DNA of 61,484 bases, taken from the NCBI GenBank assembly GCA_949879795.1, contig CATLBR010000019.1:1-61484 (forward strand), given 5' to 3'. A model generated the notes under the pieces. It saw nothing but the letters and a program-made list of their open reading frames with translations. It ran no database searches and was not told where the DNA came from. A program made the position numbers and the translations under genes. Source of the DNA: an uncultured Hungatella sp. (GTDB lineage Bacteria; Bacillota; Clostridia; Lachnospirales; Lachnospiraceae). This document shows positions 16,635 through 23,879 of this stretch, piece by piece. How positions within the stretch are numbered: position 1 is the first letter of the stretch; each line of letters starts with the position of its first letter.

Positions 16635-18056
16635 TTACGGTTCGCGGACTTGAGCCGCCGATACGAATTTCCTCAAGTCGTCTCCCAGCATCTTGGCGCT
16701 CTCCTCTCCTAAGTAGGCCATATGGCCGGAGGGATACTCCCCTATGGTGATCCTGGAAGGATCCAGCTTGTTGTGCCGCGCCAAATAGCGGGCGTTGCCT
16801 GCAGTGGTACACAAGTCGAACAGGCCTGACGCAAAAAATACATTCAGCCGCTTGTTCCTTCTCATGGCTCCCGCCAGAGCCTGACCTGGATTTCTCTTGA
16901 ACTTTCTGTCCCACTGGGTGTTGACTCCATGTGCCAGACCCTTGCTGCGGCGCTCGACAGTGATGCCCAGTTCCTTTCTCAGGAGCGCAAAGCCTGCCTG
17001 ATAGGCAGGGGTGTACTGTCCCATGGCAGGGTCGTCGGCAATGACATTGGCATCGGGGATCCCTGGGAGATCCGGCCAGGTGTATCGGCTGTCATAGAAT
17101 CCCACCACCTGATGAGTGTCTTTTAAAAGCAGCTTCATATAGTCTCTGGCAGGGATATCCAGCCAGTTCTGCTCCAGATAATCTTTCTCGAGCCCTGTAA
17201 AATAGGCCAGCCTTTCTATGATATGAGCTTTTCTCTCCTCAGGCAGCACATCGCCCTGATAGAAGGCGGGCAGATACTCCTCCCCCGTAAATTCATATGC
17301 CTGCTTCACAAACTCTGCAAGCTCCGGCTTTCCACCTGGGTGGTGATAGCAGTTGGTGGCGGCCATGGAGGGAAGATTCAAGGCTGTCTGGGAGAACGGT
17401 GTCGGCTCATAGAAATAAGTCCCCAGAAGCAGAATGCCGCTGACGGATATCCCCAGCGTGTCCTGGTCCTCCGGGCCTGCGCCTAAAAGTTCTGCCGCCA
17501 GAAGGGCAGACCGGCCGGTTCCGTAGCTCTCCCCCGCCAGAAACACCGGGCTGTTGTGGCGGTCATAGCGGGTCAGCCATCCGTCCACAAACATAGCCAG
17601 CTGACGGATATCTGCGTCGGATCCGTAAAATTTCTCCTTCGCTCCCTCGTCAAACAGCCGCCCCAGGCCTGTCCCCACCATATCCACTACCACGATATCA
17701 CAGATATCAAGAAGACAGTTGGGATTGTCCTCCAGCTCAAAAGGCGGCACTGCAGACAGGTTGATCTCGTCAGCCAGCTTTACTCTTCTCGGTCCCACCA
17801 GCCCTAAGTGAAGCCATAAACTGGCCGAGCCGGGTCCCCCGTTGTAGGCAAACATCACAGGCCTTTTGGAAGAATCTTCCACATCGCTGCGGAAATACGC
17901 GTAGGAGTAGATGGTGGCCACCGCTTTTCCCTCTTCATTATAAAAAAAGTTGTCCTCGCATACTGTATGGTAGGGGATGGTCTCGCCGCCCAGACAGATG
18001 GTATGGTTCGATTCATATTTAGTCTTCTCCCAACACTCTTCAAAATGTATGTTCAT
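16635..18056 (-). CDS. Serine carboxypeptidase-like (S10 family) protein
   Basis: A 473-residue alpha/beta hydrolase. Near residue 72 it has the oxyanion motif YNGGPGSASLW, then the nucleophile elbow AGESYGTGR (Ser near 176) and a C-terminal histidine in EYPSGHMAYLGE, as in S10 carboxypeptidases. There is no signal peptide, so it appears cytoplasmic, unlike classical vacuolar or secreted members. It lies 23 bp downstream of the FecE-like ATPase gene and could be the last gene of the riboswitch-headed series. Physiological peptide substrate unknown. Confidence 0.82.
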   Translation of the reverse strand: MNIHFEECWEKTKYESNHTICLGGETIPYHTVCEDNFFYNEEGKAVATIYSYAYFRSDVEDSSKRPVMFAYNGGPGSASLWLHLGLVGPRRVKLADEINLSAVPPFELEDNPNCLLDICDIVVVDMVGTGLGRLFDEGAKEKFYGSDADIRQLAMFVDGWLTRYDRHNSPVFLAGESYGTGRSALLAAELLGAGPEDQDTLGISVSGILLLGTYFYEPTPFSQTALNLPSMAATNCYHHPGGKPELAEFVKQAYEFTGEEYLPAFYQGDVLPEERKAHIIERLAYFTGLEKDYLEQNWLDIPARDYMKLLLKDTHQVVGFYDSRYTWPDLPGIPDANVIADDPAMGQYTPAYQAGFALLRKELGITVERRSKGLAHGVNTQWDRKFKRNPGQALAGAMRRNKRLNVFFASGLFDLCTTAGNARYLARHNKLDPSRITIGEYPSGHMAYLGEESAKMLGDDLRKFVSAAQVREP

Positions 18057-18079
18057 TGTAAGTCCTCCTGGATCATTAT

Positions 18080-18844
18080 TTATTTTCGTTCAAACCAATA
18101 GTGTTTCTTTCCCTGTCCATGGGTTCCCGCGTGAACCGCAAGCCCGAAAACCCTGTCCAGCTGTCCGCTTTCGAATATTTCCTCCGGCGTCCCGTAAGCA
18201 ACCTTCTCCCCTTTCTCCATCACCAGCATCCTGTCCCCGTATTGTAACCCCTGCGCTAGGTCGTGGAGCACGGCCAGCACAGTCTTACCCTCCCCCGCCA
18301 GGTCTTTTAAAAGTTCCATAAGTTCCAGCTGACAGGATATATCCAGGTAGGTAGTAGGTTCATCCAGGATCATCACCGGCGTGTCCTGTGCCAGAGCCAT
18401 AGCCAGATATGCCTTCTGTCTCTCCCCTCCGGACAGTTCTGAGATAAGACAGTCCCTCAGCTCCTCAATCCCTGTTCTCTCCAGCGCCCATGCCACCTTA
18501 TCATAGTCCTCGGCTGTATAGTGCCTTGGGTAGGCAACATATGGAAAACGGCCGTGGAGCACCATCCTGGACACCGACAGGTTCACCTCGTTTCTGCTCT
18601 GGGGGACGTAAGACACACGTCTGGCCGTCTCTCTGGAGCTCCACGAGGACAATGGCCTTCCGTCCAGATATACCTCTCCATGACAGACATCCGTCTGGCC
18701 CATAAATGATTTTAACAAGGTACTTTTTCCAGATCCGTTGGGCCCCACGATGACCGTCAGCTTTCCAGGCTCCGCCTGCCAGGTAATTTCTTTCAATATC
18801 TGCCGTCTTCCATACCCTGCACAGAGATTTTTGCATCTAATCAT
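18080..18844 (-). CDS. FecE-type ABC transporter ATP-binding protein (iron/cobalamin class)
   Basis: A 254-residue ATPase with Walker A GPNGSGKST at 34-42, signature ELSGGERQKAYLAMALAQ, Walker B PVMILDEPTTYLD and an H-loop histidine in VLHDL. The start is the ATG at 18844 with AGGAGG seven bases upstream; the reading frame stays open further upstream but that sequence encodes nothing sensible and overlaps the permease. It pairs with the FecCD permease, with an 8-bp overlap. Substrate could be siderophore, heme or cobalamin; no binding protein is encoded nearby. Confidence 0.9.
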   Translation of the reverse strand: MIRCKNLCAGYGRRQILKEITWQAEPGKLTVIVGPNGSGKSTLLKSFMGQTDVCHGEVYLDGRPLSSWSSRETARRVSYVPQSRNEVNLSVSRMVLHGRFPYVAYPRHYTAEDYDKVAWALERTGIEELRDCLISELSGGERQKAYLAMALAQDTPVMILDEPTTYLDISCQLELMELLKDLAGEGKTVLAVLHDLAQGLQYGDRMLVMEKGEKVAYGTPEEIFESGQLDRVFGLAVHAGTHGQGKKHYWFERK

Positions 18845-19844
18845 GGCTCCGCCTCCTTTTCTGACGGAACAGCAGGTACAGGAAGAACGGTGCTCCCACA
18901 AAAGAGAGGAGAATCCCTGTGGGGATCTCGTAAGGAGCCCACAATGTCCTGGCTCCCAAGTCACACGCCATGACAAAACATGCCCCGAACAGTGCCGAGA
19001 AGGGCAGCAGATACCGGCACTCCTCCCCCACCAGCCGTCTGGCCATGTGGGGAGCGATGAGCCCGGCAAACCCCAGCAAACCGGCAAAGCTGACGCTTGC
19101 CCCCGCCAGCACCGCTGCCAGTACCAGAAAGAGGAAGCGAAAAAGCCTTGTGTTAAGTCCCACAGAAGAGGCCGCCTGCTCCCCCAGAGACAAAATCTCC
19201 AGCTCATTGCCCAAAAGACATACCAGTAAGATTCCTGCCACGATAAGAATCCCCGCCGGCACCAGCACCTGGACGCTGACTGATGAAAAACCTCCCAGCC
19301 GAAAACTGTAGGTGCTGGTCAGAGTATCATTTCCAAAGGTATGAACCATGTCCGATGCTGCGTTTAACAGGCTGTTCACCGACACTCCTGCCAAAACCAG
19401 AGTCATCCTGGAAGCCCCGGTTTTTCTGGCAAGGGCGTAGATAAAAAGCACCGCACACAAGGCTCCTCCGAATGCCGCCAGGGGAATCGCCCTGTAGGCC
19501 AGAGGAAAGAAAAAGCTGCACAGCACCACGCCAAAACCAGCCCCTGCATTGACCCCGATGATATTCGGGCCTGCCAGGGGATTCTGGAGCACGTTCTGGA
19601 TCACCACCCCCGCCACTGCCAGACCACTTCCTGCCAGGGCACAGGCGGCAGTTCTGGGAATACGGATATGGAGAAGGATATTTTCATGGCCGGCCTCCCC
19701 CCTGCCCATAACTACGGCTGCCATATCGGAGAGAGAGACCTTCACGGCTCCCGCCGCCAGGGATACAAATATGAGGAATACAAACAGGAAGCACAGAAGA
19801 CACAGCGCCCTTTTTCTTGCATGGAGCCGGTTAGTCACAGACAT
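18837..19844 (-). CDS. FecCD-type ABC transporter permease
   Basis: A 335-residue integral membrane protein with about ten hydrophobic segments and FecCD family motifs: LHIRIPRTAACALAGSGLA near residue 65 and GLLGFAGLIAPHMARRLVG near 245, the latter being the loop docking the ATPase. The start at ATG 19844 overlaps the preceding small gene by 14 bp, consistent with coupling; an upstream TTG is possible but unlikely. A single permease gene implies a homodimer, as for BtuC or FhuB-like systems with one chain. Confidence 0.88.
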   Translation of the reverse strand: MSVTNRLHARKRALCLLCFLFVFLIFVSLAAGAVKVSLSDMAAVVMGRGEAGHENILLHIRIPRTAACALAGSGLAVAGVVIQNVLQNPLAGPNIIGVNAGAGFGVVLCSFFFPLAYRAIPLAAFGGALCAVLFIYALARKTGASRMTLVLAGVSVNSLLNAASDMVHTFGNDTLTSTYSFRLGGFSSVSVQVLVPAGILIVAGILLVCLLGNELEILSLGEQAASSVGLNTRLFRFLFLVLAAVLAGASVSFAGLLGFAGLIAPHMARRLVGEECRYLLPFSALFGACFVMACDLGARTLWAPYEIPTGILLSFVGAPFFLYLLFRQKRRRSHD

Positions 19845-20181
19845 TAAAATCCGTCTCCCTGTATCCCCAGAGCGTGTCAGCCGTGTCTCTCCCGCAATTT
19901 TGGTCAAAATCCTCGAGAACCTTCTGGCACACAGCCTCTCCCTGACTTTGGAAAATGGCGGCTGTCACCTGATGATAAGCCCAGTACAAATGTGCACAGT
20001 GGTACTCAAAACTTTTTATCCCCGCCGGATTCTTTTCCCGCTCCTGCCCGTCCCTGATGGCTCTCTGGGCATACCGCGTTCCGCGGATAAACGCCTGCCT
20101 CCCTCGTTCCCCGTAGGTCTCCGTCAGATACACATAATATTTAGCAGCAATAAAGGCGTGTGCTTTCTCGTGAAACTTCAA
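19831..20181 (-). CDS. Small ATC-hydrolase-like protein (tentative)
   Basis: A 116-residue soluble protein starting at TTG, with GGAGG seven bases upstream. It has no signal peptide or membrane segment. The pattern YGERGRQAFIRGTRYAQRAI and a central His/Cys-containing segment (FEYHCAHLYWAYH) resemble the L-2-amino-thiazoline-4-carboxylic acid hydrolase family, members of which often sit next to importer genes; this assignment is from memory of the pattern and is weak. Two C-terminal cysteines (NCGRDT and NVCD) may be structural or metal-binding. Coupled to the FecCD permease by a 14-bp overlap. Confidence 0.55.
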   Translation of the reverse strand: MKFHEKAHAFIAAKYYVYLTETYGERGRQAFIRGTRYAQRAIRDGQEREKNPAGIKSFEYHCAHLYWAYHQVTAAIFQSQGEAVCQKVLEDFDQNCGRDTADTLWGYRETDFNVCD

Positions 20182-20248
20182 AGTCTCTCCTCCTTCCCTC
20201 TGTCAAATCTTATTTATTATGTATCTCCGCCATACTCCGCTTCTGTCC

Positions 20249-21019
20249 TTACTCATTCTCCTGGCACTCATGGATCATGTTCAATATCCTGGATAAATCC
20301 TCCACAGCCACCTGTCCGGGAGCCGACTGCTTTCCTGCCGTTCCGTAAGTCACCGCCGATCCGAAGGTCTCCCCTGCCAGGCGGCTGACCACCCCTGTTC
20401 CCGACATGGACATGGTGATGATAGGCACTTTTGCATACTGTTCACTCATCTCGACCGTGGCAGACAGAAGCGCCAGTACATCATTTTTAATCTGAGGCAT
20501 CACTGCAATCTTGGGAATGTCCGCCCCCAGATCCTGCATCTTCCTCAATCTTCCCAAAATTGTCTCTCTGGACGGAGTTTTCCTGAAATCATGGCTGGAC
20601 ACAATCACCTTTACCTGATACCGATGGGCAAAATCGATGAGGGATGACACCTCCTCATCTCCTGTAAACAGCTCCACATCCAGCATATCCACAAAACCGC
20701 TTTCTGCCACAGCCCTGTTGAGGGCCACATAATCCTCTGTGTCCAAGGATTTCTCCCCTCCCTCCTTGGCAGTGCGGAACGTAAACAGCAGCGGGATATC
20801 TCCCAGACATTCCCTCACCTTTGCCGCAGTCTCCAGCACCTTGGCCACATCCCCTACATCTTCATACCAATCAGCTCTCCACTCCGCAAAATCCATAGAA
20901 AGCTCAAGCATCTCCCTGGCATCCTCCAAAATCTCTTCCTGCGTCACTGACAAGATCGGCACACAGATCTTCGGCCGCCCCTTCCCGATCACAACATTTC
21001 TGACTCTCACGATATCCAT
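20249..21019 (-). CDS. aroD: Type I 3-dehydroquinate dehydratase
   Basis: A 256-residue Schiff-base enzyme of the shikimate pathway converting 3-dehydroquinate to 3-dehydroshikimate. Visible are FAEWRADWYED (substrate-binding Glu/Arg), the general-base His in VIVSSHDF, the Schiff-base Lys in IPKIAVMPQ, and the SMSGTGVVSRLAGETFGS segment. It is separated from aroE and aroK (52.4-53.8 kb) and instead lies 27 bp downstream of the queL-like gene. Confidence 0.94.
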   Translation of the reverse strand: MDIVRVRNVVIGKGRPKICVPILSVTQEEILEDAREMLELSMDFAEWRADWYEDVGDVAKVLETAAKVRECLGDIPLLFTFRTAKEGGEKSLDTEDYVALNRAVAESGFVDMLDVELFTGDEEVSSLIDFAHRYQVKVIVSSHDFRKTPSRETILGRLRKMQDLGADIPKIAVMPQIKNDVLALLSATVEMSEQYAKVPIITMSMSGTGVVSRLAGETFGSAVTYGTAGKQSAPGQVAVEDLSRILNMIHECQENE

Positions 21020-21046
21020 CTATAATCAATCCTTCCCTTATCAAAA

Positions 21047-21745
21047 TCATCCCACCCCAAAATCGGTAATCTCATATAGAACTTCCACCGTCGGATCCTC
21101 CCCCAGCCATGAATACTCCTCCATAAACCACCTGACCAGTTCCTCATCCCTCCTGATGGCAGTGGTATTATTATTATACACATTCACTGTCCCCAATTGA
21201 AAGTATTTTTTTAGATACTCTATATCACGGGCAATCATCTCCTTGGTCTGCCCTTTGATCCCCACCATCAGGCAGGGCGAATCAAAATACTCCGCCACCT
21301 CCTCAGGTCCCTGGAAATCCGCGTGCTTATTCAGTACTCCCTGTCTGAAATCTCTGTCAAAGGTCTCTACCCCGATCTTAAACACAATGGGAACCGGCAT
21401 CCGTCTGCGCATATTTTCCAGATGTCTCCGGTACATCCAATGGGCTTCAAAAAAGAGCTTTTCTATGTGCTTCTTTTTTATCACGTCAGCGATATCCCCC
21501 AGCGTCCCCTCAGGCAGTTCAAAGCAGCTTCCGGAATTGATCACCTCCAGAACGCCGAATTCTCCCGTAACCCTGGAGAGAACCTGGCGGTTCAGCTGTT
21601 CCATGGCCTGCTGATCTGTGCCGTTGTCCTCTGTATAATCGCAGAATGTACACTTCCCCCATCTGCAGGGAAATCCTCTAAGAAGACATATCTCCCTGTG
21701 ATTCTTCCCGGTTATGCGGCTGTACCGCTCATCTGGCACTCCCAT
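21047..21745 (-). CDS. queL: QueL-type radical SAM enzyme (queuine lyase family)
   Basis: A 232-residue small radical SAM protein. The cluster-binding cysteines are in CRWGKCTFC (Cys27, 32, 35), i.e. C-x4-C-x2-C rather than the usual C-x3-C-x2-C. Cys20 is also close. In characterised queuosine salvage clusters a radical SAM protein of this kind cleaves queuine to give a preQ1-type precursor, and sits beside an IUNH-family nucleosidase and an ECF S-component, which is exactly the context here. The start overlaps the S-component gene by 17 bp. The function is inferred from context plus family, supported by the preQ1 riboswitch at 23520-23554. Confidence 0.78.
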   Translation of the reverse strand: MGVPDERYSRITGKNHREICLLRGFPCRWGKCTFCDYTEDNGTDQQAMEQLNRQVLSRVTGEFGVLEVINSGSCFELPEGTLGDIADVIKKKHIEKLFFEAHWMYRRHLENMRRRMPVPIVFKIGVETFDRDFRQGVLNKHADFQGPEEVAEYFDSPCLMVGIKGQTKEMIARDIEYLKKYFQLGTVNVYNNNTTAIRRDEELVRWFMEEYSWLGEDPTVEVLYEITDFGVG

Positions 21746-22331
21746 ATCCTGCGCCTCCTCTCCATTTTTCCTTAAGGCTCACAGGCACCGCTGCAAGAAG
21801 CTGCGCCACCAGAAACATGCTGATGGCCCTGTCCAGATAGTCAGTGACAACCTGCACCAGGAAAATACTGACAGTCATTCCCAGAGGCGTTCTCGCCAAA
21901 AGCTGGACCAGTACCATGGAGCCTGACGAGGTGACACCGCCAAACACTGCAGCGCAGATCAAAGCGCTAAACATGGTTCCCGGTATGGACACCATCAGCG
22001 CGGACAGCCACAGCCTTCCTCTCATACTGACTTTCATTCTGCCTGCAAGCCGTCTCTTCCACACAAGCCCTGCCATAAACCCTGTGACCATACCTGCCGG
22101 AGCAAAGTAGAGAGAATAGATATCTGTGGTCATGCCCATGATGATGCCGCTGAGCAGGTTTGGCAGCAGGCCAAGCCAGGGACCTAGGACAGCACCTGCA
22201 AATATAGTTCCGATGCTGTCTAAATAGATGGGCAGCCTGAGCACAAGGGCCAGCTGACTTCCCGCCACGTTGATTCCCACAGCCATGGCCACCAGGCACA
22301 GCTGAAAGGAAGTAATTCTATTCTTTTTCAT
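21729..22331 (-). CDS. ECF transporter S-component, queuosine/queuine precursor type (QrtT-like)
   Basis: A 200-residue membrane protein with about five or six helices, resembling ECF substrate-specific subunits. Features: LPIYLDSIGTIFAGAVLGPW near residue 40, NLLSGIIMGM, and a long C-terminal amphipathic part. The start is the ATG at 22331, whose ATGA overlaps the stop of the nucleosidase gene; the frame is open upstream but that part is out-of-frame nucleosidase sequence. It needs EcfA/EcfA'/EcfT from elsewhere in the genome. Substrate assignment is by gene neighbourhood. Confidence 0.75.
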   Translation of the reverse strand: MKKNRITSFQLCLVAMAVGINVAGSQLALVLRLPIYLDSIGTIFAGAVLGPWLGLLPNLLSGIIMGMTTDIYSLYFAPAGMVTGFMAGLVWKRRLAGRMKVSMRGRLWLSALMVSIPGTMFSALICAAVFGGVTSSGSMVLVQLLARTPLGMTVSIFLVQVVTDYLDRAISMFLVAQLLAAVPVSLKEKWRGGAGYGSAR

Positions 22332-23314
22332 CCCTGCACCTCTCTTACCAGCGCGGGAATCAAGTCCAGGGCGCTCTCGTCTATACCCAGAAGCCTTCCA
22401 AAAAACAAGGTAAAAAATCTCACCGGATCTGTCTTTGTGAGCACCAGAGCGTTGGGGGTCTTTTTGTAAAAGTTCATAGAGTCCACCACCGTCTGACCTA
22501 TGGAAATTCCCTCTGTCTCCACCTCCACATAGGTCTCCAGGCCTTGGCAGAGGCTTCGTTCCACAAAATAAGCAACCGCCAGCGGATCGTTGATAACACA
22601 TCCGATAAGGTGTTCCTGATGCCAGTGAAAATCAAAGTAAAATTTTGTAATCTTCTCAACAAAATACCCCATATCCGGGGCAAGCCGTTTCATGTACTCC
22701 AGCAGGCTCGGAGTCAGAACGATTTTTCTGGTCACATCCAGCCCCACCATGGAAATCTTTTTTCCAAACTCCGCCGCCGCTCTATAGACAATGTCTGCCC
22801 CGTCAGGATCCTCCCAGTAATTGTATTCTGCCACTGGAGAACAGTTTCCATGACTCCTGAAATTGCCGCCCATAGACACGATCTCTTCTATCTTTCTGAA
22901 CCCATCGGGATCCTTCTGGTACAGCTGCGCCAGGTTCGTCATGGGACCCAGGGCAATGACGGAGCAGGAGCTTTCTCTCACGGTTTCAGCCAGGAAATCC
23001 ACCGCTGTCATGTCCTGTTCAAATCCAGGTACCTCCGGCAAAAAACTCTCCCCAAGTCCGTCACTCCCATGAGTATCCAAAGCACCCGCATACCCTCTCT
23101 TTAAGGGCCTCTCCGCCCCCTTAAACACTGGGATATCCAGCCGCCCCATATACTTCAGCACTTTCTTGGCATTGGCCGCCCCCATGTCCACCGGGCTGTT
23201 GCCGCACACGACCGTGACACCCGCCACCTCCAGCTCCTCCATGGACAAGGCCAGCATAAGGGCCAGGCTGTCGTCAATTCCCGGGTCGCAGTCAATAATC
23301 ACTCGTCTCTTCAT
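22328..23314 (-). CDS. queK: QueK-type nucleoside hydrolase (queuosine nucleosidase family)
   Basis: A 328-residue IUNH-superfamily hydrolase with the calcium-binding motif DCDPGIDDSLA at residues 8-18, the substrate segment GNSPVD, and further IUNH features (LDTHGSDGLGE, ALGPMTNLAQL, MGGNF). In gut Clostridia a paralogue of this family (QueK) releases queuine from queuosine. The neighbouring S-component, radical SAM enzyme and preQ1 riboswitch support that role over general purine/pyrimidine salvage. I start at ATG 23314 (RBS GGAGAG); an in-frame ATG at 23410, with a weak AGGG upstream, would add 32 non-conserved residues. Confidence 0.8.
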   Translation of the reverse strand: MKRRVIIDCDPGIDDSLALMLALSMEELEVAGVTVVCGNSPVDMGAANAKKVLKYMGRLDIPVFKGAERPLKRGYAGALDTHGSDGLGESFLPEVPGFEQDMTAVDFLAETVRESSCSVIALGPMTNLAQLYQKDPDGFRKIEEIVSMGGNFRSHGNCSPVAEYNYWEDPDGADIVYRAAAEFGKKISMVGLDVTRKIVLTPSLLEYMKRLAPDMGYFVEKITKFYFDFHWHQEHLIGCVINDPLAVAYFVERSLCQGLETYVEVETEGISIGQTVVDSMNFYKKTPNALVLTKTDPVRFFTLFFGRLLGIDESALDLIPALVREVQG

Positions 23315-23431
23315 AATCGCTCTCTCCTTCCTCTGTGTGAAATCCAGAGAAAGCCGCCGTCTTTCACCTTCCGGACACCCTTTTGCCGCTGTCTCCCAGC
23401 AGGCATACATCGCAAATGACCCTACAGGTAT

Positions 23432-23487
23432 AAAAAGATGCCGCTTCCGCCTGATTTTGTGGACCTCAAGAACAGCAAAAGCAGCAC
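23432..23487 (-). terminator. Candidate transcription terminator of the preQ1 leader
   Basis: On the minus strand a 9-bp stem with two G-U pairs can form between 23479-23487 and 23438-23446, followed by CTTTTT. The loop is large (32 nt). It lies about 35 nt downstream of the preQ1-I aptamer and about 120 nt before the queK start, so it could be the expression platform. The long loop makes this uncertain. Confidence 0.4.
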
Positions 23488-23519
23488 CCTGCCAAAAACA
23501 GCGTGTTCTTTTTATTCTG

Positions 23520-23554
23520 CCTAGTTTTTTATACTGGGAGGTTCTCGAACCAGT
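23520..23554 (-). promoter_or_regulatory. PreQ1-I riboswitch
   Basis: On the minus strand P1 is ACTGG paired with CCAGT, enclosing an L1 loop that begins TTCGAG, followed by the highly conserved A-rich tail TATAAAAAACTAGG. Loop nucleotides CCT can pair with AGG of the tail to make the P2 pseudoknot. The match to the short class I preQ1 aptamer is close over its whole length. It lies about 205 nt upstream of queK and should repress the salvage operon when preQ1 is abundant. Confidence 0.88.
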
Positions 23555-23591
23555 TGCGCTGCCGCCGCAATCTTACACCAGCGCATGTCTG

Positions 23592-23620
23592 TATTTATAT
23601 CATCATGTTATTGGGGTAAA
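23592..23620 (-). promoter_or_regulatory. Candidate promoter for the queK operon (proximal)
   Basis: The minus strand reads TTTACC (23615-23620), a 17-bp spacer, then TAAATA (23592-23597). Transcription from here would start about 30 nt before the preQ1 aptamer, a typical distance. A second candidate lies upstream at 23672-23700. Confidence 0.45.
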
Positions 23621-23671
23621 CCAGGGATTTATACTCCCACAGCTTATCAGTGCCTTGTTGACCCCGACGAC

Positions 23672-23700
23672 ATCATATCACATTTCAGGTCAGCCTGCAA
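23672..23700 (-). promoter_or_regulatory. Candidate promoter for the queK operon (distal)
   Basis: The minus strand reads TTGCAG (23695-23700), a 17-bp spacer, then TATGAT (23672-23677). It matches consensus better than the proximal candidate but would give about 110 nt of RNA before the aptamer. The rest of the 565-bp divergent gap holds only the features listed separately. Confidence 0.5.
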
Positions 23701-23795
23701 CGTTTGTCCGCCAAGAATACTGGAGAAGGTCTGATATGGCATCCGTCTTACTAAGACGCGGCGTCCTCAGAGCAGTCAGAAGATTCTTCCTGCGG

Positions 23796-23824
23796 TTGAC
23801 GGACCTTTAAAAATTTGATATATT
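23796..23824 (+). promoter_or_regulatory. Candidate promoter of the FAD reductase gene
   Basis: TTGACG (23796-23801), 17-bp spacer, TATATT (23819-23824), about 55 bp before the start codon at 23880. The ribosome binding site AGAAAGGAG is 10-11 bases upstream of the ATG. Confidence 0.6.
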
Positions 23825-23879
23825 TAACAAGTATACTACCATGAGTACATAAATATAATAAGAAAGGAGTGTACAAGTT

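Noticed and set aside
18845..19207. N-terminal extension of the FecE-like ATPase
   Set aside because: The open frame upstream of 18844 overlaps the FecCD permease out of frame and is rich in Trp, Cys and Arg; the internal ATG has an ideal ribosome binding site.
19549..20388. 279-codon plus-strand frame opposite the FecCD gene
   Set aside because: Overlaps three minus-strand genes with family motifs; no motif of its own.
23315..23410. 32-residue N-terminal extension of the nucleoside hydrolase
   Set aside because: In frame and with a weak AGGG upstream, but the residues do not resemble the family N-terminus, whereas the ATG at 23314 has a strong ribosome binding site and gives the canonical start.
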